Origin: Clostridiales bacterium
Lineage (GTDB): Bacteria; Bacillota; Clostridia; Oscillospirales; Oscillospiraceae
Assembly: GCA_020861055.1 (NCBI GenBank)
Contig: JAJBTD010000196.1
Location: 1-24,848, forward strand
Length of the DNA: 24,848 bases
Direction: 5' to 3'
The translations under genes were made by a program, and so were the position numbers. Positions 1 through 7,116 of this stretch are shown here, piece by piece. Positions within the stretch are counted from its first letter, which is position 1, and every line of letters starts with the position of its first letter. The notes beneath the pieces were generated by a model. The model did no database searches. It was not told where the DNA came from and saw only the letters and a list, made by a program, of their open reading frames with translations.

Positions 1-800
1 GCGGGGATAGGCGGCTCCTGCTCGAACACGTCCACACCGGCCCCGGCGATCTCCCCGTTTTTCAGGGCGGCAGCCAGGGCGGCGGAGTCCACCACCGGGC
101 CGCGGGCGGTGTTGATGAGCAGGGCGGTGTTCTTCATGAGCTTCAGCTCCCGCTCCCCGATGAGGCCCACGGTGGCCGGGGTCTGGGGGACGTGGAGGGA
201 GACGATGTCGCACTGGGGCAGTAGCTCCTCCAGGGTGTCGCAGTAGGTCACGCCCTCTACATTCTTTTTCGTCCGGCTCCAGGCCAGCACCTTACAGCCA
301 AAGGCGTTGGCGATTTTCGCCACCCGGAGGCCGATGGCCCCGGTGCCCACCACGCCGAAGGTCTTGCCCTCCAGCTCGTAGCCCACCAGGCCTGCCTTGG
401 TGCCTCCCTGACGGCAGGCGGCGTCGCAGGGCAGGACGTTCCGGGCCAGGTCGATGACCAGGCCGAACACCAGGTCGGCCACCGCCACGGTGGAGTAGCC
501 CGCGCAGTTGCAGACGGCGATGCCGTGGGCGTGGCAGTAGTCCACATCCACATGGTCGGTGCCGGTGAAGGCCACGCAGATCATTTTCAGATCGGGGCAC
601 TGGCGGATGACGTTCTCCCGATAGGGGAAGTTGGACAGCACCACCACGTCCGCCCCGGCGCTGCGCTGCACTAGGGTAGCCTCGTCCTCCTTCCGGTCGG
701 GGTAGGCGACCAGCTCCACATCAGGTCCCAGGGCGGCTCTGGCCTGGGCCAGCAGATTCTCATTGGGGATGCCCAGCGGCTCCAAAAATACGATTTTCAT
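1..800 (-). CDS. D-isomer-specific 2-hydroxyacid dehydrogenase, C-terminus cut by window edge
   Basis: The NAD-dependent 2-hydroxyacid dehydrogenase family includes glycerate, phosphoglycerate and hydroxypyruvate enzymes. About 266 residues are visible, starting MKIVFLEPLG at an ATG on the minus strand (codon 800-798), with a GAGG ribosome site just upstream. The Rossmann motif GTGAIGLRVA lies near residue 151. The catalytic Arg is in NTARGPVVD and the catalytic Glu in DVFEQEPP. The catalytic His, expected further on, falls beyond position 1. The substrate-binding domain wraps around the NAD domain as in the family. The exact substrate cannot be told from sequence, and the hexuronate operon nearby does not fix it because this gene has its own promoter and is separated by two genes. 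Family confidence is high; substrate is unknown. Confidence 0.9.
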   Translation of the reverse strand, partial: MKIVFLEPLGIPNENLLAQARAALGPDVELVAYPDRKEDEATLVQRSAGADVVVLSNFPYRENVIRQCPDLKMICVAFTGTDHVDVDYCHAHGIAVCNCAGYSTVAVADLVFGLVIDLARNVLPCDAACRQGGTKAGLVGYELEGKTFGVVGTGAIGLRVAKIANAFGCKVLAWSRTKKNVEGVTYCDTLEELLPQCDIVSLHVPQTPATVGLIGERELKLMKNTALLINTARGPVVDSAALAAALKNGEIAGAGVDVFEQEPPIP

Positions 801-854
801 TAAAACGACCTCTTTTCTCAGACGGGGCGGCGTATGCGCCCGGCAGTCGATAGG

Positions 855-863
855 ATTATAGCA
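855..863 (-). promoter_or_regulatory. Extended -10 promoter for the 2-hydroxyacid dehydrogenase gene
   Basis: On the minus strand the sequence reads TGCTATAAT, a perfect extended -10 hexamer. A weak -35 (TTTCCT) lies 17 bases upstream. The start codon is about 55 bases downstream. Seen directly; activity is inferred. Confidence 0.6.
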
Positions 864-955
864 CATAAGGCGGGAAAAGGAAACCCTCCGGCGGATTCGT
901 TGGGAGATGGTACGGATTCGCCGATGGTTCTCTGCTAAACGAAAGTCCCCGCCGC

Positions 956-974
956 GCTCCCTCAGAGAGGGAGC
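956..974. repeat. Short hairpin in the 801-1100 intergenic gap
   Basis: GCTCCCTC and GAGGGAGC form a perfect 8-bp stem around the loop AGA. It has no T-run on either side. It resembles the CTCCCCT/AGGGGAG hairpins elsewhere in the window (13443-13479) and may be a decayed copy of a dispersed intergenic element. The rest of this 300-base gap shows only the leftward promoter and the ribosome site of the small gene at 1101. Confidence 0.5.
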
Positions 975-1100
975 CGGGATAACTTGCGCAACAGTGCCGT
1001 TTATCCCGCAAGAGGGAGAAATTCGCACTGAAAAATCCAGTTGTTGCATTTTCTCCCCCACTCTTTCGGTGTATGCTGGGGATAAAAGGAGGCGACTGTG

Positions 1101-1277
1101 ATGGAATGTGTGCTTTGTACCCGGCTGCCGGCCCCCCAGGCAGTTCCGCCCGCCGGGTACTGCGACGCCTGCGGCGGGGAGGTCTACCCCGGAGATCGGG
1201 TGTACCGGGGGGACGGGGTGCTGTGCCACTGGGAATGTCTGGCGGAGGAGATCATGGAGGATTTCGACTGCCTATAG
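1101..1277 (+). CDS. 58-residue cysteine-rich, probable zinc-binding protein
   Basis: A small gene, best started at the ATG at 1101 because AAAGGAGG stands at 1085-1092. The product has cysteines at 3, 6, 21, 24, 42, 46 and 57 and a histidine at 43. They are arranged as CxxC, CDACGG, then LCHWEC, which is the spacing of a zinc ribbon or treble-clef knuckle followed by an acidic tail (LAEEIMEDFDCL). No larger domain is attached. It overlaps the 3' end of the convergent lacI-type gene by 6 bp, with no terminator between them. Similar tiny zinc-ribbon proteins are common in Oscillospiraceae genomes, but I cannot assign a function. The coding call rests on the ribosome site and the paired cysteines. 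Confidence 0.7.
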   Translation: MECVLCTRLPAPQAVPPAGYCDACGGEVYPGDRVYRGDGVLCHWECLAEEIMEDFDCL

Positions 1278-2306
1278 GAAATAGTCGAAATTGCTGCACA
1301 GCACCGGGCCGATGGGGATGCGGAAGCAGCTCTCGTCCAGCTTGCCGGTGACCAGGTAGCGGTAGAGCAGCTGTACGGCGTTGTAGCTCTGGAGACTGGG
1401 GTCCTGCCAGATGGCGGCGTCGATGGTGCCGTCCAGGAGGTAGGGGCGCAGCTCCTCAAAGACATCGGTGCAGACGTACCGCACTTTCCCCGCCAGTCCC
1501 GTCCGTTTCAGACACTGGCAGACCGGGAGGGCGTTCCGGGTCATAGAGCAGTAGATGCCTGTGACGTCGTCCAGGCTGAGCAGCACCTTTTCCAGCTCGC
1601 TCCGGAGGCTGGAGCGGCTGGAGTTGTTGATCTCCAGCAGAGAGATCTCCGGGTCGTGCTGCTGGATGTAGGCGTAAAAGCCGGTGGTATTCTCCCGGAG
1701 GATGCTCAGACGCTTGTCGCCCCCCACGATGACGATGCGCCGGTGCCGCCCGTCCAGCTTGACCAGCAGCTCCGCCGCCAGCTCCCCCATCTGCCGGGCG
1801 GGGGCGGTGACGCAGGCCAGACGGCTGGAGGCCGGGGCGTCGGCGTTGAAGGTGACCACCGGGATGTCCCGGTCCCGGAGCCGGTTCAACATTCCGTCCA
1901 GCCGCTCGTCGTCCAGACAATAGGCCGCGATCCCCTGTACCCTTCCCTCATCCAGAAGGGTCTGAAGCTGCCCCTCCTCCTGCTGCCAGTCCGTGCCGCA
2001 GGAGAGGATTTGGACGCTGACGCCATAGGAGGCCAGCTCCCTGGCGGCCCGCTCCGCGCCCTGGGCGAGCTTGCTTTGGAAGGAGTTGCGCTGCTCCGGC
2101 CGCCCCGGACAGAGCACCGCCAGCCGGAGATTTCCCCGTTTCAGGGCGGAGGCGGAGGGGTTCACCGTGTAGTGCAGCTCCTCCACCACGGCCAGGACCC
2201 GTTTCCGGGTCTCCTCTCCTACCCCCGGTTTCCCGTAGATACATTTGTGTACCGTGACGATGGACACCCCCGCCCGCTCCGCCACGTCCTTCAGCGTACA
2301 CGCCAT
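1272..2306 (-). CDS. LacI-family transcriptional regulator, probable hexuronate operon regulator
   Basis: The 344-residue protein has a LacI helix-turn-helix at residues 4-25 (TLKDVAERAGVS, then VTVHKCIYGKPGV). A hinge region near residues 50-58 (NPSASALKRG) follows, then a periplasmic-binding-protein-like effector domain of about 280 residues. The start at 2306 is supported by GGAGG seven bases upstream. The gene is divergent from uxaC across 430 bp containing LacI-type palindromes, so it most likely controls the uronate operon and its own promoter. Its inducer is probably a pathway intermediate such as 2-keto-3-deoxygluconate or a hexuronate (inference). Its 3' end overlaps the small zinc-ribbon gene. 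Family call is secure; the regulon is inferred from position. Confidence 0.92.
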   Translation of the reverse strand: MACTLKDVAERAGVSIVTVHKCIYGKPGVGEETRKRVLAVVEELHYTVNPSASALKRGNLRLAVLCPGRPEQRNSFQSKLAQGAERAARELASYGVSVQILSCGTDWQQEEGQLQTLLDEGRVQGIAAYCLDDERLDGMLNRLRDRDIPVVTFNADAPASSRLACVTAPARQMGELAAELLVKLDGRHRRIVIVGGDKRLSILRENTTGFYAYIQQHDPEISLLEINNSSRSSLRSELEKVLLSLDDVTGIYCSMTRNALPVCQCLKRTGLAGKVRYVCTDVFEELRPYLLDGTIDAAIWQDPSLQSYNAVQLLYRYLVTGKLDESCFRIPIGPVLCSNFDYFL

Positions 2307-2319
2307 AGCAAATCCTCCG

Positions 2320-2341
2320 CCGGGCCAGCGCCCGGTTTTTT
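2320..2341 (+). terminator. Intrinsic terminator on the plus strand, facing the uxaC promoter
   Basis: A perfect 6-bp GC stem (CCGGGC/GCCCGG, loop CAGC) is followed directly by TTTTTT and a further pyrimidine stretch. This is a rho-independent terminator for plus-strand transcription. No sense gene ends here; it would stop transcripts running antisense through the lacI-type gene from the small gene at 1101. On the minus strand the same stem sits just before the regulator's ribosome site. Confidence 0.6.
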
Positions 2342-2363
2342 CTTCTCTTTTTCCTGAAAAACG

Positions 2364-2377
2364 CCTGAAATTTCAGG
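2364..2377. promoter_or_regulatory. 14-bp perfect palindrome, candidate operator
   Basis: CCTGAAATTTCAGG is a perfect inverted repeat lying just downstream of the predicted start of the leftward regulator transcript. A repressor bound here would block that promoter, so autoregulation is plausible. Which protein binds is inferred. Confidence 0.5.
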
Positions 2378-2388
2378 GTGTGTTCCCA

Positions 2389-2417
2389 ATTATACCATTA
2401 TTTCCCTGACCTTGCAA
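2389..2417 (-). promoter_or_regulatory. Consensus promoter of the LacI-type regulator gene
   Basis: On the minus strand -35 TTGCAA (2417-2412) and -10 TATAAT (2394-2389) are separated by exactly 17 bases. The start codon is about 80 bases downstream. A CG-centred LacI-type palindrome abuts the -35 on its upstream side. Confidence 0.75.
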
Positions 2418-2429
2418 GTAAACGTTTAT
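2418..2429. promoter_or_regulatory. LacI-family-type operator
   Basis: TAAACGTTTA (2419-2428) is a perfect 10-bp palindrome with the central CG typical of LacI/GalR-family operators. It lies between the two divergent promoters, next to the regulator's -35 and about 175 bases before the uxaC -35. It is also close to a CcpA cre site, so catabolite control is the alternative reading. Confidence 0.6.
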
Positions 2430-2526
2430 CTGATTCTGCGAGGATTTTCCTTTCTTTTATCTGCTAGATGGCCCGCGGCGGCTGCCCTTTGCCTTTTTTG
2501 CACCGTTTTTTCCGGTGTTTCCCCGT

Positions 2527-2550
2527 GCTTTTGGTAAAACTGCCAAAAGC
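2527..2550. promoter_or_regulatory. Inverted repeat upstream of the uxaC promoter
   Basis: GCTTTTGG and CCAAAAGC form perfect 8-bp arms around an 8-base spacer, 53 bases before the uxaC -35. There is no T-run, so a protein-binding site is more likely than a terminator. The binding protein is unknown. Confidence 0.4.
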
Positions 2551-2603
2551 GGACTGGGAAATTTGTTAGATAAGAAGAAAACACAAACACTTTATTTTAA
2601 CCT

Positions 2604-2632
2604 TTGCACTTTTCCCTAAAATATGGTACTCT
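2604..2632 (+). promoter_or_regulatory. Promoter of the hexuronate operon
   Basis: -35 TTGCAC (2604-2609) and -10 TACTCT (2627-2632) are 17 bases apart in an AT-rich stretch that contrasts with the GC-rich surroundings. This predicts a start near 2639 and a leader of about 100 bases before uxaC. Confidence 0.6.
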
Positions 2633-2649
2633 TATCTCAGCACCATTCC

Positions 2650-2673
2650 CAGGCGGAGGAGCGCCTCCGCCTG
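2650..2673 (+). promoter_or_regulatory. 5' leader hairpin of the hexuronate operon
   Basis: A perfect 10-bp stem (CAGGCGGAGG/CCTCCGCCTG, loop AGCG) begins about ten bases after the predicted transcription start. No T-run follows, so it is more likely an mRNA-stabilising or regulatory 5' stem than a terminator. Confidence 0.5.
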
Positions 2674-2736
2674 CCGCATGATTTTAAGGTGAAAGGAGCG
2701 TAGGGCCTGCCTTGACCGCCCGGCCCGTTACAGACT

Positions 2737-4140
2737 ATGAAACCGTTTCTGGACAAGGACTTCCTTTTGGAGACTCCCACGGCGCAGCATCTCTATCACG
2801 ACTATGTGGAGGGACTCCCCCTGGTAGACTACCACTGCCACATCTCCCCGAAGGAGATCTATGAGGATCGCCGCTTTGACAATCTGGCCGAGGTCTGGCT
2901 GGGTGGCGACCATTACAAGTGGCGGGTGATGCGCTCCAACGGCATCAGCGAGGACTATATCACCGGCGACAAGCCCGCCTTTGAGCGGTTCCAGAAGTTC
3001 GCCGAGTCCCTGGAGCTGTGCATCGGCAACCCCATGTACCACTGGTGCCACCTGGAGCTGAAAAACTACTTCGGCTTTGAGGGCCACCTCACCGGCGACA
3101 ACGCCAAGGAGGTCTGGGACCTGTGCAACGACAAGCTGCGCAACGACCCCAACTTCACCGCCCGCGGCCTCATCCGTCAGTCCAACGTGGCCATGATCGG
3201 CACCACCGACGACCCGGTGGACTCCCTGGAGTGGCACCAGAAGATCGCCGCCGACCCCACCTTTGAGACGAAGGTCTGCCCCTCCTTCCGGCCGGACAAG
3301 GCCCTGAATCTCCATAAGGCGGGCTTTGCAGATTACATCGCCCAGCTCTCCGCCGTGGTGGGCCGGGAGCTGACCACCGCCCAGGACGTGGCGGACGCCC
3401 TGGTGGAGCGCATCGAGTATTTCCACGCCAACGGCTGCCGGGCGGCGGACCACGGCCTGGACTATGTGATGTACCGCCCCTGCACCCCGGAGGAGGCGGA
3501 CGCCGCCTACCACAAGGCGCTGGCAGGGGAGAAACTGACCATCGAGGAGATCGAGGGCTATCAGACCACCCTTCTCCTGGCCTGCGCACGGGCCTATGCC
3601 CGGCTGGGCATCGCCATGCAGCTCCACTACTCCTGCATCCGCAACCCCAACGCCCGGATGTTCGCTCAGCTCGGCCCTGACACCGGCTACGACATCATCG
3701 CCAACACCAACTGCACCGCCGAGCTGGCGGCGCTGCTCAGCGATCTGGACGCCACCGGGGAGTGCCCCAAGACCATCCTCTACTCCCTGAACCCCGCCGA
3801 CAACGCCCAGCTGGACGTGCTCATCGGCGCCTTCCAGGGCACCGAGGTCCCCGGAAAGATTCAGCACGGCTCCGCCTGGTGGTTCAACGACAACCGGGCG
3901 GGCATGGTGGAGCAGATGACCTCCCTGGCCAACCTGAGCCTGCTGGGGAACTTCATCGGTATGCTCACCGACTCCCGCTCCTTCCTGTCCTACACCCGCC
4001 ACGAGTACTTCCGCCGGGTCATGTGCAACCTGATCGGCGGCTGGGTGGAAAACGGGGAGTATCCCAATGACGAGAAGGCGCTGAAAAAGATCGTCCAGGG
4101 CATCAGCTACTACAACGCCGCCCGGTATTTCGACCTCTGA
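2737..4140 (+). CDS. uxaC: Glucuronate (uronate) isomerase
   Basis: UxaC (EC 5.3.1.12) converts D-glucuronate to D-fructuronate, and galacturonate to tagaturonate, in the cytosol. The 467-residue length matches the family (about 470). It carries the amidohydrolase-like metal motif VDYHCHISP near residues 30-38, with H33 and H35. The family-typical stretches RRFDNLAEVWLGGDHYKWR and LTDSRSFLSYTRHEYFRR are also present. It is the first gene of the operon. The ATG at 2737 is the only reasonable start, since an in-frame TGA lies 24 bases upstream, yet no Shine-Dalgarno sequence is close: the nearest, AAAGGAG, is about 40 bases upstream. Function is very secure; translation initiation is odd. Confidence 0.97.
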   Translation: MKPFLDKDFLLETPTAQHLYHDYVEGLPLVDYHCHISPKEIYEDRRFDNLAEVWLGGDHYKWRVMRSNGISEDYITGDKPAFERFQKFAESLELCIGNPMYHWCHLELKNYFGFEGHLTGDNAKEVWDLCNDKLRNDPNFTARGLIRQSNVAMIGTTDDPVDSLEWHQKIAADPTFETKVCPSFRPDKALNLHKAGFADYIAQLSAVVGRELTTAQDVADALVERIEYFHANGCRAADHGLDYVMYRPCTPEEADAAYHKALAGEKLTIEEIEGYQTTLLLACARAYARLGIAMQLHYSCIRNPNARMFAQLGPDTGYDIIANTNCTAELAALLSDLDATGECPKTILYSLNPADNAQLDVLIGAFQGTEVPGKIQHGSAWWFNDNRAGMVEQMTSLANLSLLGNFIGMLTDSRSFLSYTRHEYFRRVMCNLIGGWVENGEYPNDEKALKKIVQGISYYNAARYFDL

Positions 4141-4245
4141 TCTTCCTGTCAAACCGTTGTCCCTCTGGCACAAGCCAGCTTATAAAAACCGCCGAACGGG
4201 CAGGCCGCCCGCCTCCGGCAATCACACAGAAATGGAGTGTTTCAC

Positions 4246-5091
4246 ATGATTGATCTTCCTCTGAACGTTGATTTCTCCGGCAAAGTCGTCGTCGTCACCG
4301 GCGCAGGCGGCGTCCTCTGCGGCACCATGGCACGGGCCTTTGCCCAGGCGGGGGCCAAGGTGGCCGCCCTCGATCTGAACGAGGACGCAGTCAAAAAGCT
4401 GGCCGACGAGTGCAAGGCTGAGGGCTTTATCTGCGAGGGCTACAAGGCCAACGTGCTGGACGCCGAGGTCCTGGAGAGCGTCCACCAGCAGGTCCTGGCC
4501 GATCTCGGCCCCTGCGACATCCTGATCAACGGCGCCGGCGGCAACAACGCCCGCGCGCAGACCGACAACGAGTATCAGCACGAGGCCAAGGAGGGCCAGA
4601 AGACCTTCTTCGACCTGGATCAGGGCGGCGTGGACTTCGTGTTCAAGCTGAACTTCCAGGGCACCCTTCTCCCCACTCAGGCCTTCGCCAAGGACATGGT
4701 GGAGCGCAAGTCCGGCTGCATTCTGAACATCTCCTCCATGAACGCCTATACCCCGCTGACCAAGATTCCCGCCTACTCCGGCGCCAAGGCCGCCGTCAGC
4801 AACTTTACCCAGTGGCTGGCCACCCACTTCGCCGGCACCGGCATCCGCTGCAACGCCATCGCTCCGGGCTTCCTGGTCTCCAACCAGAACCGCAAGCTGC
4901 TGTTCAATGACGACGGCACCCCCACCGCCCGCTCCGGCAAGATCCTGGCCGGCACCCCCACCGGCCGCTTCGTGGAGAGCGAGGAGCTGCTGGGCGGCGT
5001 GTTATTCCTTTGCGACGACAAAGCTGCCAGCGCCATTACCGGCGTGATTCTCCCCATCGACGCAGGCTTCTCCGCCTACAGCGGAGTGTAA
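4246..5091 (+). CDS. uxuB: SDR-type D-mannonate oxidoreductase (fructuronate reductase)
   Basis: This is a 281-residue short-chain dehydrogenase with the cofactor motif TGAGGVLCG at residues 18-26. The structural motif NGAGG is near 95-99, and the catalytic Ser164-Tyr177-Lys181 lie in ISSMNAYTP and YSGAK. Firmicutes such as Bacillus subtilis use an SDR for the UxuB step (fructuronate to mannonate with NADH) in place of the long-chain enzyme of E. coli. Placement straight after uxaC supports that role. The ATG at 4246 has TGGAG eight bases upstream; an in-frame GTG at 4237 overlaps that ribosome site and is less likely. The stop is 3 bases before the next start, so the two are probably coupled. 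A gluconate-type SDR specificity is the alternative. Confidence 0.88.
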   Translation: MIDLPLNVDFSGKVVVVTGAGGVLCGTMARAFAQAGAKVAALDLNEDAVKKLADECKAEGFICEGYKANVLDAEVLESVHQQVLADLGPCDILINGAGGNNARAQTDNEYQHEAKEGQKTFFDLDQGGVDFVFKLNFQGTLLPTQAFAKDMVERKSGCILNISSMNAYTPLTKIPAYSGAKAAVSNFTQWLATHFAGTGIRCNAIAPGFLVSNQNRKLLFNDDGTPTARSGKILAGTPTGRFVESEELLGGVLFLCDDKAASAITGVILPIDAGFSAYSGV

Positions 5092-5094
5092 ACG

Positions 5095-6396
5095 ATGGCG
5101 CTGCATGTGATGGAGGAGGCCAACCGGTGCCTGGGCTGCAAAAAGCCCAGGTGCCAGGAAGGCTGTCCCATCCATACCAACATTCCGGAGGTCATCCGTC
5201 TGCTGAAGGCGGGCAAGCTGGACGACGCAGGCTGGATGCTCTTTGAGAACAACCCCCTGACTACCGTGTGCAGCCTGGTCTGCAACCACGAGGGCCAGTG
5301 CGAGGGCCACTGCGTCCAGGGCATCAAGGGCACGCCGGTCCACTTTTCCGTCATCGAGAACTACATCTCCACCACCTATGCCAACAAGATGGTGAAGGGA
5401 CCCGCCCCCTCCAACGGGCGGAAGGCCGCCGTCATCGGGGCCGGGCCTGCGGGCCTGACCATCGCCATTATCCTGGCCCGGTACGGCTACCAGGTGACCA
5501 TCTTTGACAGCCGGGACAAGATCGGCGGCGTACTGCGGTACGGCATCCCCGACTTCCGGCTCCCCGACTCGGTGCTGGACGATCTGGCCTACCGGCATCT
5601 GGAGCTCAAGGGTATCCAGTTCCGGCCCAACACCTACATCGGCGGGGCCATCACCATCGACGATATGTTCCGGGACGGCTACCAGAGCATCTTCGTGGGC
5701 GCGGGGCTTTGGAAGCCCAACAAGCTCCGCATCCGGGGGGAGAGCCTGGGCACCGTGGCCTATGCTATCAACTACCTGGCCAGTCCAGACGCCTTCCACC
5801 TGGGAGAGCGGGTCATGATTATCGGCACCGGCAACTCCGCCATGGACTGCGCCCGGACCGCCGTGCGCAAGGGGGCCAGACACGTCACCTGCGTCTCCCG
5901 GACGGACGAGATCACCGCCAGCCAGTACGAGTCCAGCTATGCCAGGCTGGAGGGGGTGGACTTCCTCCTGAACAAGTGCACCCTGGAGATCCGGGACGAC
6001 GGCGTGATTTTGGCGGACAGCTCCATAGACGAGAACGGCAAGATACAGCCCGTCCCCGGCACAGAGAAGCTGTACCCCTGCGACTTCGTCATCATCGCTG
6101 TCAGCCAGGGTGCGGAGAGCAACCTGGTCACCTCCACTAAGGGCATCGATACCAGTCATTCCGGTCTGCTCACCGTGGACGAGGACGGACACACCAGCCG
6201 CCCCGGCGTCTTTGCCGCAGGCGATGCGGTCAACGGGGCCCGGACGGTGGTAGAGGCCGTGGCCAACGGCAAGCGGGTGGCGGAGGCCATGCACGAGTAT
6301 ATGCAGTCCCTCCCCATGCCAAAGACCACCGATTACCCGGATGCTCCGGTGGCTACCTCTGTCCGCGCCTCCGCTCAGACCGAGCAGCTGCTCTGA
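5095..6396 (+). CDS. GltD-like NAD(P)-dependent Fe-S flavoprotein oxidoreductase
   Basis: The 433-residue protein resembles the glutamate synthase small subunit GltD and the N-terminal half of dihydropyrimidine dehydrogenase. Two cysteine groups for [4Fe-4S] clusters are visible: C12, C15, C20, C24 and C59, C63, C69, C73. An FAD Rossmann motif GAGPAG is at 115-120, and a second NAD(P)-binding motif (IGTGNSAMD) is near 243. The C-terminal FAD motif is PGVFAAGDAVNG. It would pass electrons from NAD(P)H through FAD to iron-sulfur clusters and a partner. No GltB or other large subunit is adjacent. Its place between uxuB and eda implies a redox role tied to uronate use, but no known uronate step needs it. 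Fold is secure; substrate and partner are unknown. Confidence 0.88.
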   Translation: MALHVMEEANRCLGCKKPRCQEGCPIHTNIPEVIRLLKAGKLDDAGWMLFENNPLTTVCSLVCNHEGQCEGHCVQGIKGTPVHFSVIENYISTTYANKMVKGPAPSNGRKAAVIGAGPAGLTIAIILARYGYQVTIFDSRDKIGGVLRYGIPDFRLPDSVLDDLAYRHLELKGIQFRPNTYIGGAITIDDMFRDGYQSIFVGAGLWKPNKLRIRGESLGTVAYAINYLASPDAFHLGERVMIIGTGNSAMDCARTAVRKGARHVTCVSRTDEITASQYESSYARLEGVDFLLNKCTLEIRDDGVILADSSIDENGKIQPVPGTEKLYPCDFVIIAVSQGAESNLVTSTKGIDTSHSGLLTVDEDGHTSRPGVFAAGDAVNGARTVVEAVANGKRVAEAMHEYMQSLPMPKTTDYPDAPVATSVRASAQTEQLL

Positions 6397-6442
6397 ACCC
6401 TCCCACCGTATTCCCTATCTCATGAAAAAGGAGAGAACACAT

Positions 6443-7084
6443 ATGAATGCATTCAATCAGGCCATTTCCAACATCGGCGTCGTGCCGGTCATCAAGCTGA
6501 ACCACCCGGAGCGGGACGCCGCTCCTCTGGCCAAGGCGCTGTGCGAGGGCGGTCTGCCCGTGGCGGAGGTCACCTTCCGGGCCGCCGGCGCGGACAAGGC
6601 CATCAAAATCATGAAGGAGACCTGCCCTGACATGATCGTGGGTGCAGGTACCGTGCTGACTGTGGCCCAGGTAGACGCCGCCGTGGCCGCCGGCGCTCAG
6701 TTCATCGTCTCCCCCGGCTTCAACTACAAGCTGGCGGACAAGTGCCAGGAACTGAATCTGCCCTACTTCCCCGGCTGCACCACCCCCACCGAGTACCAGA
6801 TGGCCCTGGAGTATGGCTATGAGGTGCTGAAATTCTTCCCCGCTGAGCAGTCCGGCGGCCTGGCCAAGATCAAGGCCATGAGCGCCCCCTTCGCCATGTT
6901 CAAGATCATGCCCACCGGCGGCATCAGCCTGAAGAACCTGGAGGAGTATCTCTCCTGCCCGGTGATCGCAGCCTGCGGCGGCAGCTACATGGTCAAGGCC
7001 GACGATATCGAGTCCGGCAACTGGGACAAGATCATCGACCTGTGCAAGCAGTCCCGGGCCATCGTGGACAAGGTCCGCGGCTAA
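6443..7084 (+). CDS. eda: 2-keto-3-deoxy-6-phosphogluconate (KDPG) aldolase
   Basis: This class I aldolase splits KDPG into pyruvate and glyceraldehyde-3-phosphate. The 213-residue TIM barrel matches the family length. The catalytic Glu42 is in AEVTFR and the Schiff-base Lys130 in EVLKFFPAE, in near-identical spacing to E. coli Eda (Glu45, Lys133). The phosphate-binding PTGGIS follows near residue 155. The ATG at 6443 is preceded by AAAAAGGAG at good spacing; upstream in-frame codons run back into the previous gene and are not used. It lies 46 bases after the flavoprotein gene and 32 bases before kdgK, in one operon. Confidence 0.96.
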   Translation: MNAFNQAISNIGVVPVIKLNHPERDAAPLAKALCEGGLPVAEVTFRAAGADKAIKIMKETCPDMIVGAGTVLTVAQVDAAVAAGAQFIVSPGFNYKLADKCQELNLPYFPGCTTPTEYQMALEYGYEVLKFFPAEQSGGLAKIKAMSAPFAMFKIMPTGGISLKNLEEYLSCPVIAACGGSYMVKADDIESGNWDKIIDLCKQSRAIVDKVRG

Positions 7085-7116
7085 GCGTTACCAATACAGA
7101 AAGGATCTGATTTCCC

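Noticed and set aside
1044..1077. TTGCAT and TATGCT as a promoter for the small zinc-ribbon gene.
   Set aside because: The spacing is 22 bases, too long for a standard promoter; the -10 alone is plausible but not enough to call.
2728..4173. Long minus-strand open frame opposite uxaC.
   Set aside because: It is a shadow of a GC-rich, strongly biased gene; uxaC has complete family features and the opposite frame has none.
4190..4220. Small GC dyad (CGGGC/GCCCG) between uxaC and uxuB, considered as a terminator.
   Set aside because: Only a 5-bp stem and no T-run; the genes appear co-transcribed.
5002..6294. 430-residue minus-strand open frame opposite the flavoprotein gene.
   Set aside because: Shadow frame with repetitive composition; the plus-strand gene has two iron-sulfur cysteine groups and nucleotide-binding motifs.
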